Shown piece by piece: positions 24,219 to 34,175 of a stretch of DNA of 36,644 nucleotides; the stretch's first letter is position 1, and the number at the start of each line of letters is the position of its first letter. The notes beneath the pieces were generated by a model. It ran no database searches. It was not told where the DNA came from and was given only the letters and a program-made list of their open reading frames with translations. Where the stretch lies: the NCBI GenBank assembly GCA_947589425.1, contig CANQAV010000016.1:1-36644 (forward strand), given 5' to 3'. The position numbers were made by a program, and so were the translations under genes. The stretch comes from Candidatus Gastranaerophilales bacterium. Its GTDB lineage: Bacteria > Cyanobacteriota > Vampirovibrionia > Gastranaerophilales > Gastranaerophilaceae.

Positions 24219-26864
24219 TTACGCATTTTGATTTAATTCATCATCATAAACCTGAACACCGAATTTTGCTCTGAATAAATGTCTTATTGTTTCTCCTTGA
24301 ATTTCCGCCATTAAAGCATTAAACAAATTATACGCTTCTTTTTTATATTCAATCAGAGGGTCTTTTTGTCCGTATGCAACAAGTCCGATTGAATCTTTCA
24401 GCATATCAATATTACCTAAATGGTCTGTCCATTTTGCATCAATTACCTGCAAGAGAATATCTTTTTCAACATGGCGCAGAATATTATCCTCACGATATGC
24501 TTCCTGACGCACAAAATCATTTCCGTAATATCTTTCCATTACTTCATTAAAATTATCAATTGTTTCTTTTTCAAAATCTTTATATGCGCTGAGAGCCATA
24601 TCTTTTAACATTGAACTGATTTCGGGAAATCTTTTATCTTTAATTTTTTCAATTTTTAAAACATCTCTCAATTGCGGAACAACGCTTACAAATTCTTTAA
24701 CGAGCATATTTAAATCATCATTCACATATTCTTGAGGAGACATGTCTTTGCTTATATATTGAGATAGAATTCTATCCGATTCTTTTGTTATCATAAACTT
24801 AATTTCATCCGAAAGATTGCCTGAAGCAAGGACTTTTCTTCTTTGGTGATAAAATTTTTCACGCTGTATATTCATAACATCATCATATTCAAGAACCGAT
24901 TTTCTTATATCAAAATGGTATGTTTCTACTTTCTTTTGAGCAGATTCAATCTGGCGGGTGATTAAAACATTTTCTATTGCGGTATCATCATCAACATTTA
25001 ACATTGTCATAAGATTTGCAATTTTTTCTCCGCCGAATATTCTCATAAGGTCATCTTCCAAAGAAAGGAAAAATCTTGTTGAGCCGGGGTCGCCCTGACG
25101 TGCCGCACGTCCTCTTAATTGGTTATCTATACGGCGGGATTCGTGGCGCTCCGTGCCTATTACGTGCAATCCGCCCAATTCAACGACTTTATCATGTTCT
25201 TGTTGAGTTATATCCTGCGCTTTCTTAAGGGCTTCATCTCTTAATTTTTCATAATCCGGATGTTCTTTTGTGATACCTTTTTTATCAAGCTCCTCTTTTG
25301 CAAGATATTCCGCATTGCCGCCTAAAAGTATATCGGTACCTCTTCCTGCCATATTTGTTGCAATTGTTACGGCACCGAGTCTTCCCGCTTGGGCAATGAT
25401 ATAAGCTTCTTTTTCATGGTGTTTTGCATTTAAAACATTATGTTTAATTCCCATTTTCTTTAAAATCGCAGAAAGATATTCCGATTTTTCGATTGAAATT
25501 GTGCCGACAAGAGTGGGTCTGCCTAATTTAACCATTTGTTCAATTTCACGGGCTACAAATTCATATTTTTTCTGCTTTGATTTATAAATTACATCAGGAT
25601 AGTTAATTCTTATATCTTCTTTATTTGTGGGAATTTGAGTAACCTGAAGGTTGTAAATTTTACCGAATTCCGCTTCTTCAGTCATGGCGGTACCTGTCAT
25701 GCCCGAAAGTTTAGGATATAAACGGAATAAATTTTGGAAAGTAATTGAAGCTAAAGTTTGGGTTTCATCTTGAATTTTTACTCCTTCTTTTGCTTCAACG
25801 GCCTGATGAAGCCCGTCCGACCAGCGCCTGCCTTCCATGATACGACCCGTAAATTCATCTACTATCATTACTTCATCATTTTTGACAACATAATCAGTAT
25901 CTTTAATAAAGAGTTCTTTTGCTTTTAGGGCTTGAAGAAGATGATGCGCATATTGAGTTTTCATATCAAACAATTCATCAACCTTAAGAAGTTCTTCCGC
26001 TTTCAGAACACCTTCTTCCGTGAAAATTATATTTTTATTTTTTTCATCCACTTCATAGTGTTTATTTTTTTCAAGCATTGGTGCAATTTTTGCCATTAAT
26101 TGATATGTTTGAGCAGATTTTTCAAGTCTTCCCGAAATAATCAAAGGTGTTCTTGCTTCATCAATTAAAATTGAATCCACTTCATCTATAATTGCGTAAT
26201 TATAAGGTCTTTGGACAAGAGAATTAAGGTCTGAAGCCATATTATCCCTTAAATAGTCAAAACCGAATTCGTTATTTGTTCCGTAAGTAATATCGCACTG
26301 ATAAGCTTCTTTTTTGCTTTCATAACTGTTATACTGTCCGCTTGATAAAATAACGCCGACACTAAGTCCTAAAAATTCATAAATTTTTCCCATCCAATCT
26401 CTGTCACGTTTTGCAAGATAATCGTTAACCGTAACAACATGGACACCTTTCCCCGTAAGTGCATTTAAATAAGCGGGTAGTGTTGCAACAAGGGTTTTAC
26501 CTTCCCCCGTTCTCATCTCCGCAATATGTCCGTTATGAAGAAATATGCCCCCTATAAGCTGTACATCAAAGTGCCTTAAATTTAATACTCTTTTTCCCGC
26601 TTCTCTCACTGTTGCAAAGGCTTCGGGGAGAATATCATCAAGCGCATTTTTTTCAAGAACTCTATCCTGGATAATATCTGATGAAGTAGGTCTTTTTGAT
26701 AAAATTTCTTTAAATTCATCCGTTTTTGCCCTTAATTGCTCATCGCTCAATTTGGAAAATTCTTCTTCAAGAGCGTTAATTCTATCTACAACAGGCATGA
26801 TTTTGTTGATTTTTCTAACATTCGGGTCTTTAAAAATTTTCAAAAGTATGTCAATAAGCGCCAT
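24219..26864 (-). CDS. secA: protein translocase ATPase SecA
   Basis: An 881-residue full-length SecA, the motor that pushes unfolded preproteins through SecYEG. Walker A is MRTGEGKT (117-124). Walker B is AIIDEVDSILIDEARTPLII (DEVD at 227-230). The preprotein cross-linking domain follows, then SGMTGTA, TNMAGRGTDI and the GLHVIGTERHESRRIDNQLR motif of the second RecA fold. The helical wing and scaffold lead to a short end, RAKFGVQVYDDELNQNA. The usual C-terminal CxCx8CH/C zinc tail that binds SecB is absent, as in many lineages. GAGG lies 5-6 bases before the ATG. It is divergent from ileS. Confidence 0.98.
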   Translation of the reverse strand: MALIDILLKIFKDPNVRKINKIMPVVDRINALEEEFSKLSDEQLRAKTDEFKEILSKRPTSSDIIQDRVLEKNALDDILPEAFATVREAGKRVLNLRHFDVQLIGGIFLHNGHIAEMRTGEGKTLVATLPAYLNALTGKGVHVVTVNDYLAKRDRDWMGKIYEFLGLSVGVILSSGQYNSYESKKEAYQCDITYGTNNEFGFDYLRDNMASDLNSLVQRPYNYAIIDEVDSILIDEARTPLIISGRLEKSAQTYQLMAKIAPMLEKNKHYEVDEKNKNIIFTEEGVLKAEELLKVDELFDMKTQYAHHLLQALKAKELFIKDTDYVVKNDEVMIVDEFTGRIMEGRRWSDGLHQAVEAKEGVKIQDETQTLASITFQNLFRLYPKLSGMTGTAMTEEAEFGKIYNLQVTQIPTNKEDIRINYPDVIYKSKQKKYEFVAREIEQMVKLGRPTLVGTISIEKSEYLSAILKKMGIKHNVLNAKHHEKEAYIIAQAGRLGAVTIATNMAGRGTDILLGGNAEYLAKEELDKKGITKEHPDYEKLRDEALKKAQDITQQEHDKVVELGGLHVIGTERHESRRIDNQLRGRAARQGDPGSTRFFLSLEDDLMRIFGGEKIANLMTMLNVDDDTAIENVLITRQIESAQKKVETYHFDIRKSVLEYDDVMNIQREKFYHQRRKVLASGNLSDEIKFMITKESDRILSQYISKDMSPQEYVNDDLNMLVKEFVSVVPQLRDVLKIEKIKDKRFPEISSMLKDMALSAYKDFEKETIDNFNEVMERYYGNDFVRQEAYREDNILRHVEKDILLQVIDAKWTDHLGNIDMLKDSIGLVAYGQKDPLIEYKKEAYNLFNALMAEIQGETIRHLFRAKFGVQVYDDELNQNA

Positions 26865-26991
26865 AATATCCTCAAATCTAGATTAATTGATAATAATATT
26901 ATCACAAAAAAATATTTAATTCACATTTATTAAATAAATATGTTTATAGTATAATTTTATCAACATATCAAGAATACATAAGGGGTTTAAA

Positions 26992-29793
26992 ATGATAGAA
27001 GAAAAACAATTAAAAGATACTTTAAATCTTCCTTCAACAACACTCGCCATGAGAGCTAATGCAACGGTAAGGGAGCTTGAGATACAAAAGTTCTGGCAGG
27101 ATAACAACATATACGAAAAAATGCTTGAAAAAAATAAGGGCAATAACAGTTTTATACTCCATGACGGTCCGCCCTATTTAAGCTCGGATAAAATTCATGT
27201 CGGAACGGCTTTAAATAAAATTTTAAAAGATATCATAAACAAATATAAAACCATGACAGGTTACTATGCTCCTTATGTACCCGGATATGATGCTCACGGG
27301 TTGCCGATTGAAAATGCCGTTGTAAAAAATATAAAAGGGGGCAGACACTCAATCACCGAAGGCGAATTAAGACAAAAATGCAGACAATACGCCCTAAACA
27401 GCCTTAAAGGTCAGGAAAGCGCTTTCAGGCGTCTTGGTGTTTTAGGAAATTGGGAAAAACCATATTTAACAATAGCGCCCGAATATGAAGCCGAACAGGT
27501 AAGAGTTTTCGGTGAAATGTACAAAAAAGGCTATATTGAAAAAGGATTGAAACCCGTTTATTGGTGTGCGGATTGCGAAACCGCATTAGCCGAAGCGGAA
27601 GTTGAATATGCCGATATAACATCCGATTCAATTTATGTAAAATTTCAGCTGACGGACGAACAAAAGCTTTATCAAAAGGCGGGAATAAATTCACAAAATA
27701 AATTGTATTCAATAATTTGGACAACAACTCCGTGGACAATTCCCTCAAACAATGCAATCTGCTTAAATTCAAGATTTGATTATACAATTTTTGAATATGA
27801 AGGAGATAACTATTTCTGCGCATCCGACTTGCTTGAAAACTTTACAAAAGATGTTGAATGGGAAAACATAAAAATTTTGGGCACGCTAAAAGGCTCCGAA
27901 TTTGAATATTTCACGGCTAAGCATCCTCTTTATGAAAGAACATCGCTTTTAATATTAGGCGACCACGTTACCCTTGAAGCCGGCACGGGCTGTGTTCATA
28001 CAGCTCCGGGTCATGGCTTGGAAGACTGGGAAGCAGGTCAAAAATACGGACTTGAAACTTTCTCGCCTTTTGACTCTAAAGGATGCTGGACAAATGAAGT
28101 GCCGGACTTGGAAGGAGTGCCTTATTATAAAGGTAATTCCATTGTAATAGAAAATTTGAAAAAAATCGGTGCGCTTGTTAAATCTCAAGAAATCACCCAC
28201 TCGTATCCCCACTGCTGGAGATGTAAACACCCGGTAATGTACAGAAGCACGCCGCAGTGGTTTGTTCGTGTGGATAAATTCAGAGCAAAAGCGCTGGACG
28301 AAATTAAAAAAGTTAAATGGATTCCCTCATCGGGTGAATCAAGAATAGGAAACATGGTACAAAACAGATCCGATTGGTGTATTTCCCGCCAGCGTGCTTG
28401 GGGAGTACCCATTCCAATATTCACCTGTGAAGATTGCCATGAAGTAATATGCAGTGAAGAAACAATCGAAAACGTCGCAAAAATCTTTGAAAAAGAATCC
28501 TCTGACGCATGGGTTATAAAAGAAGCAAAAGATTTACTGCCTGAAGGTTTTAAGTGTCCGAAATGCGGAAAAACTCATTTTATTAAAGAAAAAGACATAA
28601 TGGATGTTTGGTTTGATTCGGGAGTATCTTGGAGAGCCGTTGTTGAAAAAAGAAAAGACGAATTGGGTACAACTCCGGTTGATATGTATTTAGAAGGCTC
28701 GGACCAGCACAGAGGATGGTTTCAATCTTCACTTTTAACTGCAATTGCAACAGCAGAACATGCTCCCTACAAACAAGTTCTGACCCACGGCTTTGTATTC
28801 GGGGAAGACGGAAGAAAAATGTCAAAATCACTGGGTAATTACATAAGACCCGACGACATAATAAAAAACTACGGAGCCGACGTTTTAAGGCTCTGGGCAG
28901 CAAGCGTTGATTATCGAAACGATGTTAAAATCGGCGATAATCTTATGAAACAGCTTGTTGAAGTATTCAAAAAAACAAGAAATACGGTTCGCTTTCTTTT
29001 GGGCAACCTGTATGATTTTGACCCGAAAAACGATTATGTGGAATATGATAATCTTGAAGAAATAGATAAATTCGCACTTTCAAAACTTGCAAAACTAATT
29101 GAAAATGTTAATTCATCTTTTGAAGCTTATGAATTTTATAAATATTTTCAATATCTTCAAAACTTTGCAAGTGCGGATTTGAGCTCTTTCTACCTTGATA
29201 TCGTAAAAGACAGACTGTATACAAAAGGCAAAAAATCTCTCTCAAGAAGAGCTTGCCAAACCGTTATGTATGAAATATTACATACTTTGATTAAAATTCT
29301 TGTGCCCGTTATGCCTCATCAGGCGGAAGATATCTGGATGAACATGCCAAACTCTCATAAAGACAGAGAATCTGCGCTTTTGCTTGACTGGGTAAAATCA
29401 AAAGACGAATGGATTAATAATGCTCTCGATGAAGAATTTACGAAACTTTTAAAGACAAGGGAAATTGTTGCAAAAGCAATTGAGCCCCTGCGCTCGTGCG
29501 AGCCTAAAACAGTCGGCTCATCTTTAGAAGTTGATATCACAATATCTTCAAGCGATAAAAAAAATACGGCACTTTTAAACAAATATTCAAATCTTTTGAG
29601 CGATTTATATATCGTATCACATGTATATTTGAATGATACCGAAAGTGAAATTTTAAGCGAATATACACAGGATGACTTCAGCGTAAAAGTCCACCGTGCA
29701 AAAGGACAAAAATGCTCACGCTGCTGGAAATACAGAGAACTTGATTCCAATAATATATGTGCTGATTGTATTCAAGCTATAAAGGAGGGTTAA
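26992..29793 (+). CDS. ileS: isoleucyl-tRNA synthetase
   Basis: A 933-residue class I synthetase charging tRNA-Ile. The HIGH motif appears as IHVGT (H69-T72) in HDGPPYLSSDKIHVGTALNK. The editing domain has TTPWTIPSN and the HTAPGHGLEDW motif. KMSKS is at 609-613 (DGRKMSKSLGN). Zinc cysteines in the tail are C908, C911, C923 and C926 (CSRCW, then CADC), typical of bacterial-type IleRS. AAGGGG lies ahead of the ATG. The rubrerythrin gene starts 2 bases after its stop. Confidence 0.98.
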   Translation: MIEEKQLKDTLNLPSTTLAMRANATVRELEIQKFWQDNNIYEKMLEKNKGNNSFILHDGPPYLSSDKIHVGTALNKILKDIINKYKTMTGYYAPYVPGYDAHGLPIENAVVKNIKGGRHSITEGELRQKCRQYALNSLKGQESAFRRLGVLGNWEKPYLTIAPEYEAEQVRVFGEMYKKGYIEKGLKPVYWCADCETALAEAEVEYADITSDSIYVKFQLTDEQKLYQKAGINSQNKLYSIIWTTTPWTIPSNNAICLNSRFDYTIFEYEGDNYFCASDLLENFTKDVEWENIKILGTLKGSEFEYFTAKHPLYERTSLLILGDHVTLEAGTGCVHTAPGHGLEDWEAGQKYGLETFSPFDSKGCWTNEVPDLEGVPYYKGNSIVIENLKKIGALVKSQEITHSYPHCWRCKHPVMYRSTPQWFVRVDKFRAKALDEIKKVKWIPSSGESRIGNMVQNRSDWCISRQRAWGVPIPIFTCEDCHEVICSEETIENVAKIFEKESSDAWVIKEAKDLLPEGFKCPKCGKTHFIKEKDIMDVWFDSGVSWRAVVEKRKDELGTTPVDMYLEGSDQHRGWFQSSLLTAIATAEHAPYKQVLTHGFVFGEDGRKMSKSLGNYIRPDDIIKNYGADVLRLWAASVDYRNDVKIGDNLMKQLVEVFKKTRNTVRFLLGNLYDFDPKNDYVEYDNLEEIDKFALSKLAKLIENVNSSFEAYEFYKYFQYLQNFASADLSSFYLDIVKDRLYTKGKKSLSRRACQTVMYEILHTLIKILVPVMPHQAEDIWMNMPNSHKDRESALLLDWVKSKDEWINNALDEEFTKLLKTREIVAKAIEPLRSCEPKTVGSSLEVDITISSSDKKNTALLNKYSNLLSDLYIVSHVYLNDTESEILSEYTQDDFSVKVHRAKGQKCSRCWKYRELDSNNICADCIQAIKEG

Positions 29794-29795
29794 TT

Positions 29796-30335
29796 ATGGA
29801 TTTAAAAGGCTCTAAAACCGAACAAAATTTAATTGAAGCTTTTAAGGGTGAATCAAGCGCAAGAAATAAATATACATATTATGCTTCGCAAGCCAAAAAA
29901 GACGGTTTTGTGCAAATGGCTAAAATTTTTGAAGAAACCGCAAACAACGAAAAAGAACACGCAAAAATATGGTTTAAATTGCTGCATGGCTCAAAAATGC
30001 CTTCCACAAAAGAAAATCTTAAAGACTGTATTGAAGGTGAAAACTATGAACATACTTCAATGTATCCCGAATTTGCACGTGTTGCAAAAGAAGAAGGCTT
30101 TAGCGAAATAGCAAGATTATTTGAATGTGTTGCAAAAATTGAAGCACACCATGAAGCAAGGTATCAAAAACTTCTTGATAACCTTGAAAACAATGAAGTA
30201 TTCTCAAAATCGGAAGATAAAAAATGGGAATGCTCAAACTGCGGTTTTATTTTAGAAGGAAAACAGGCTCCCGAAGTCTGCCCTGTTTGCGCACATCCTA
30301 AGTCGTTCTTTATGGTAAGCCCCGACAATTTTTAA
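29796..30335 (+). CDS. rbr: rubrerythrin
   Basis: A 179-residue protein. The N-terminal ferritin-like diiron domain carries E19 (FKGESSARNKY), E52..H55 (NNEKEHAKIW) and a second carboxylate set around residues 110-120 (ECVAKIEAHHEARY). The C-terminal rubredoxin centre is C146-C149 (CSNCG) and C162-C165 (CPVC). Rubrerythrins reduce hydrogen peroxide to water in anaerobes, which suggests an oxygen-sensitive host. The start is the ATG at 29796, behind AAAGGAGGG. The longer in-frame start at 29766 lies inside ileS. The genes are 2 bases apart, so the mRNA is shared. Confidence 0.96.
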   Translation: MDLKGSKTEQNLIEAFKGESSARNKYTYYASQAKKDGFVQMAKIFEETANNEKEHAKIWFKLLHGSKMPSTKENLKDCIEGENYEHTSMYPEFARVAKEEGFSEIARLFECVAKIEAHHEARYQKLLDNLENNEVFSKSEDKKWECSNCGFILEGKQAPEVCPVCAHPKSFFMVSPDNF

Positions 30336-30378
30336 TACATAACAGTTCAGGCGCCTGCGCCTCGTTGGTTTTAAACAG

Positions 30379-32400
30379 GTGAAATTTTTAAATACGGATA
30401 AAAAAACCATATTGATTATAGCTATATCCTTGTCCGCAATGATATTGATTGTTGCTGTGCTGTTTTTTAAGATTAAAAACGACAAAAACGGACAAAGATA
30501 TTATAAACAAGGGATTGAGTTTTACAAAGAAAAAAAATATCAGGATGCATACTATAATTTTAAACAAATAGGCAGATTTAACGCATTATATAAATTGTCG
30601 CTGATTAAACAATATCAATGTGCTAAAGAATTGCAAGACACAAAAACCGCATACTCTAAAATTTCACAGTTGGCAAAACTATCTAAAAAAAGCCCTATGG
30701 AGCCGTGGGTATTATATCAGGAAGCAGAGATGTATCGGGAATTGCATCCTGACAAAAAAGAAAATTGCATAAAAAAATATGAAAATATTCAAAAAAAATT
30801 TCCCGACAGCGATTTTTCAACTGCAAGTTCATACAAAATAGCAAGTATTTGTCTTGAAGATGACAAAAATAAATCAAAAATATATTATTTGGAATATCTT
30901 AAAAATGCTCCTTCGGGCAAATTTGCAATCCCCTCTCTTGAAGCATTATCGGGACTTAAAGCAGGAATATCCCAAAAAGATTGGGAAATTATAGCAGATG
31001 CGTATTTTGCGACGGGCAAATATCAAGAAGCAATTAACTGTTATTTATATTCAAATTTTTCGGATGTTTGGTATAAAATTTCAAAAACATACAAATATTT
31101 GGGAAATTATCAACTCGAAAAGGATACAATATTAAAAGGACTACAGTTAAAAATTTCTTCCGTTGAAGAAAAAGACATAGATACCGCAATAGACAGATTG
31201 AGTTCAATAGCAAGAAAAAATAAAACACAATTGCTTGAGGAGTTATATAACGTATATCCCAATTCTTATATAATTCCGACCGTAATCTATAAGCTCGCCT
31301 GCAGCAACAAAACATCTGCCTCAATTAGACTATACAAGCTTGTTTCAATGAAATATCCGAATTCATATTGGGCATCAAATTCGTTATGGGAAGTGTTTTG
31401 GTATAATTGGAGCTTATCAAGATATAAAACATGCGATAATCTTGCAAAACGCCACGAAACACTATATCCCGATACACAGGATGCGCCCAGAATAATGTAC
31501 TGGCATGCAAAGGCTCTTTTAAAAGAGGGGAAAAATCAAAATGCCAGGGATTTGTTCTATAAAGTTATTAAACGGTATCCTCAAAGCTATTATGCATTTT
31601 TATCGGCAAAAGCCCTAAAGGGGCATAAAACAAAAATGATAACAAAAAAACCCGTTTCACCCTATAAAATAAGTGCTTTAAATAAACATCTGTTTAAGGA
31701 TAAAACTCTTTTGGCGCTGGCAGAGAATGAGGACTTTGAAACACTGGAGAATATGAAAATAAGCGACGGTTTTGTTGAAGCTTATCTGCTATACCAAAAA
31801 GGGAAATACCCTTCATCAATTAATTGTGCCAAAAAAGCTCTGAATAAAAAAACAAAACCTTCCGAAGATATTGAAAAAAAAGATACCGTTTTTGTAAAAT
31901 ACAGTGATTGGGAACTTAAGCTTCTGTATCCCGTAATGTTTGAAAATGAAATAAATAAATATTCAAAACAATTTAATGAAAGTCCTTATTTAATTTTAAG
32001 TTTAATAAGAGAAGAAAGTCATTTTGACAAAAATGCCAAAAGTTCCGCAGGAGCCAAAGGGTTAATGCAGCTAATGCCTGCAACGGCACAATTTATTGAA
32101 CATGTTCCCCAAAACGAAGAAATAATTTTAAATCCCGAATTAAACATAAAGATGGGTACAAAATATTTTAATTATTTAAAAGATTTCTTTGACGGAAACG
32201 ACTATCTTGCAATATCAGGATATAACGGAGGTCCGGGGAATATCAAAAAATGGCTTAACAACCCTGCAATAAGTACAAATGAAATTGATGTTTTTGTTGA
32301 AAACATTCCGTACTACGAAACAAAAAACTATATAAAAAAGGTGCTTGCAAGCTATTGGGTATATACCAACATATATTCAATCATTGGCGGTACGATATAG
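30379..32400 (+). CDS. Slt70-like soluble-type lytic transglycosylase
   Basis: A 673-residue protein starting with GTG. Residues ~10-31 (ILIIAISLSAMILIVAVLFF) are an N-terminal membrane anchor. Residues ~40-480 are TPR-like helical hairpins (YQDAYYNFKQIG, YQEAINCYLYSN, ARDLFYKVIKRYPQSYYAF). Residues ~525-650 are the SLT domain: REESHFDKNAKSSAGAKGLM with catalytic E546, then QLMPATAQ, NIKMGTKYFNYL and AISGYNGGPGN. It cleaves murein glycan strands to 1,6-anhydro products in the periplasm. The start is uncertain because there is no strong ribosome-binding site. A GC-rich palindrome, AGGCGC-CT-GCGCCT, sits at 30349-30362, 16 bases upstream. Confidence 0.9.
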   Translation: MKFLNTDKKTILIIAISLSAMILIVAVLFFKIKNDKNGQRYYKQGIEFYKEKKYQDAYYNFKQIGRFNALYKLSLIKQYQCAKELQDTKTAYSKISQLAKLSKKSPMEPWVLYQEAEMYRELHPDKKENCIKKYENIQKKFPDSDFSTASSYKIASICLEDDKNKSKIYYLEYLKNAPSGKFAIPSLEALSGLKAGISQKDWEIIADAYFATGKYQEAINCYLYSNFSDVWYKISKTYKYLGNYQLEKDTILKGLQLKISSVEEKDIDTAIDRLSSIARKNKTQLLEELYNVYPNSYIIPTVIYKLACSNKTSASIRLYKLVSMKYPNSYWASNSLWEVFWYNWSLSRYKTCDNLAKRHETLYPDTQDAPRIMYWHAKALLKEGKNQNARDLFYKVIKRYPQSYYAFLSAKALKGHKTKMITKKPVSPYKISALNKHLFKDKTLLALAENEDFETLENMKISDGFVEAYLLYQKGKYPSSINCAKKALNKKTKPSEDIEKKDTVFVKYSDWELKLLYPVMFENEINKYSKQFNESPYLILSLIREESHFDKNAKSSAGAKGLMQLMPATAQFIEHVPQNEEIILNPELNIKMGTKYFNYLKDFFDGNDYLAISGYNGGPGNIKKWLNNPAISTNEIDVFVENIPYYETKNYIKKVLASYWVYTNIYSIIGGTI

Positions 32401-32403
32401 AAA

Positions 32404-32427
32404 AAGCCCAAACAAAAGCTTGGGCTT
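32404..32427 (-). terminator. intrinsic terminator
   Basis: AAGCCCAA and TTGGGCTT form a perfect 8-bp stem. On the minus strand the stem is followed by a T run. It serves the minus-strand HEAT-like gene ending at 32462 and may also stop the transglycosylase transcript. Confidence 0.85.
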
Positions 32428-32461
32428 AGTATGGAAAATTACAGTTTAAATCCTGTATGGT

Positions 32462-33577
32462 TTATTTTTTCTTTTTAGCGTCGTTTTTATTTGCGCTATC
32501 ATCCGCAGGTTGTGCTTGAGCAGGCTCCTGAACATTTATCCCGAGTTGTGCTAATGCGTTCAAAGCTTCTTGTTTAACCGTTTCATCTTCAGAATTTGAT
32601 GCATTGATTAATGTATCTTGTATTGTGGTTGTTAAGCCTGTTTCTTTTTGAAGTTTTTCTTTGTCATTCGGGTCATTTTTCATTGCATTTTGTTTTTGTA
32701 TGTCTTCGGGAGTTGTTACATAAGCTAATGCCTGAATTGCGGCAACTTTGACTTCGGGTCTCGGGTCATTATTTATAATATCCATCATTTCTTTATAACC
32801 TAAAAGTTCGTGAACTTCGGTCGGAAGAACGGGAGTTTCGCCGTTTGCTTTTTGTGTTTCTATATATTGATTTATTTCTTCTCTTTGCAATTTTTGAATC
32901 ATTGACAAGGCAAATAATGCAAAAATTCTGTTTTTATTTGCTTTATCACGGGGAGATAATTGTTCTGCAAGAGCGTCTTCTTCGGGTGTTAATTGTTCGC
33001 CTTTGTTTATTTTTTCAGCTATTGCAATCTGTTGTTCGGTAGGGCCTTCAAGAGAAGTTGTATCTTCTTTAATAATATCAATCAAGCCTTTCATAACGGG
33101 CTCTGATACAACTTGAAGAGCTTTATCGGGAGTATCTTGAACATATTGAGCTATTGTATTTATGGTTTGTGCCCTTTTATCGGGGTCGGTATCGGCTAAA
33201 TTCTTTACTAATTCATCCGTATTGATTGTTTCTGTCGGAGTTTCCTGATTTTGTACAGGTTGCTGTACATTTTGAGGGGTCGGTTGAGGCTGCGTATTTT
33301 CCAAAACACTTTGAGGCATCATCTGAGGAGCGGGAACTGCCGTCAAAGGTGCCTGCTGCGGGGGGAACATATATTGTTGATATGTTTGAGGCAATGCCTG
33401 CGGTTGATACATTGAAGCCTGCGGAATATTGTAGAGTGAATTTGTATATTGGTATGGAACAGTAGCTGCCGACGGAGCGCTTCCATAGGCTTGAGGATTG
33501 AATATGTTAATTGCTACTGCATTAGCCCCGCCATTAGGGTTTGGATATATCTGTTGAGGGTTTATCGGTTGTACCAT
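32462..33577 (-). CDS. HEAT-repeat-like protein with Pro/Gln-rich N-terminus
   Basis: A 371-residue protein. Residues 1-~112 are disordered, rich in Pro/Gln/Tyr, and include GANAVAINIFNPQAYGSAP. Residues ~115-350 are helical pairs of HEAT type (TDPDKRAQTINTIAQYVQD, PRPEVKVAAIQALAYVTTPE, SEDETVKQEALNALAQLGIN). The C-terminus is KKKK. No signal peptide is present. The protein is probably a scaffold; no enzyme motif is seen. The same N-terminal peptide occurs in the neighbour at 34172-34870, so the two are diverged paralogues or share a partner. AAGGAG precedes the ATG. A terminator follows. Confidence 0.75.
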   Translation of the reverse strand: MVQPINPQQIYPNPNGGANAVAINIFNPQAYGSAPSAATVPYQYTNSLYNIPQASMYQPQALPQTYQQYMFPPQQAPLTAVPAPQMMPQSVLENTQPQPTPQNVQQPVQNQETPTETINTDELVKNLADTDPDKRAQTINTIAQYVQDTPDKALQVVSEPVMKGLIDIIKEDTTSLEGPTEQQIAIAEKINKGEQLTPEEDALAEQLSPRDKANKNRIFALFALSMIQKLQREEINQYIETQKANGETPVLPTEVHELLGYKEMMDIINNDPRPEVKVAAIQALAYVTTPEDIQKQNAMKNDPNDKEKLQKETGLTTTIQDTLINASNSEDETVKQEALNALAQLGINVQEPAQAQPADDSANKNDAKKKK

Positions 33578-33740
33578 TGATTTCTCCTTTTTTGTGTAAT
33601 CTCCACACAGTCTGAATAAAACATGTGAAAAAAAATAATTGCTTTATTTTCTGTATTTTTATTGTTAATGCCGAACTATTTATTTAATTATACCGAAAAA
33701 TCAGTATTTGCAATATATTTAGACTTTACATTTTGTTACA

Positions 33741-34175
33741 TCATTCTAAATAATCGGTTTTTTGAAATAATCCTGTTGAGTTTTTAATGAAATCCCATCC
33801 TTCCAATAATGCTAATCCGATTGCGGAGATGTTTGCGACTGTTTTATGTTTTGTTGTAAACATTGCAACAGCACTCAGGATAAAATTCGGCAAACATCTT
33901 ATTACACCAACTCCAAAACCTTTTATATATCCTTTAACTTTTGCAAATCCTTCTTCAATTCCTTGTCCGAAAGCATTTTGAGCAAGCCAATTTTTTCTTT
34001 GAGCATCTTTATAAGACACTCTGTTTGCCTTTTGAGCGGATATTGACCTTCTTATCGTAGAATTTGCGGAAGTCTTTACATATTCATTATGGGATGCAAT
34101 TTTAGCGCTCTTGTGTATGTCTGTTATACAAGATGCGATTGAAAGACCAGCTGCTGATTTTGAAATTAGTGTCAT
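33741..34175 (-). CDS. small protein with hydrophobic segment, unknown function
   Basis: A 144-residue protein with no family that I recognise. It is basic in the first half (TIRRSISAQKANRVSYKDAQ). A Gly-rich amphipathic stretch (GQGIEEGFAKVKGYIKGFGV) leads to a likely membrane helix near residues ~93-110 (IRCLPNFILSAVAMF), with a second weak one near ~113-127. Its ATG overlaps the stop of the upstream HEAT-like gene by 4 bases (ATGA), so translation is coupled and the two products may act together. Confidence 0.7.
   Translation of the reverse strand: MTLISKSAAGLSIASCITDIHKSAKIASHNEYVKTSANSTIRRSISAQKANRVSYKDAQRKNWLAQNAFGQGIEEGFAKVKGYIKGFGVGVIRCLPNFILSAVAMFTTKHKTVANISAIGLALLEGWDFIKNSTGLFQKTDYLE

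Noticed and set aside
30349-30362. GC-rich palindrome AGGCGC-CT-GCGCCT as a terminator of rubrerythrin
   Set aside because: The central spacer is too short for a stable hairpin and no T run follows. An operator is possible but unsupported.
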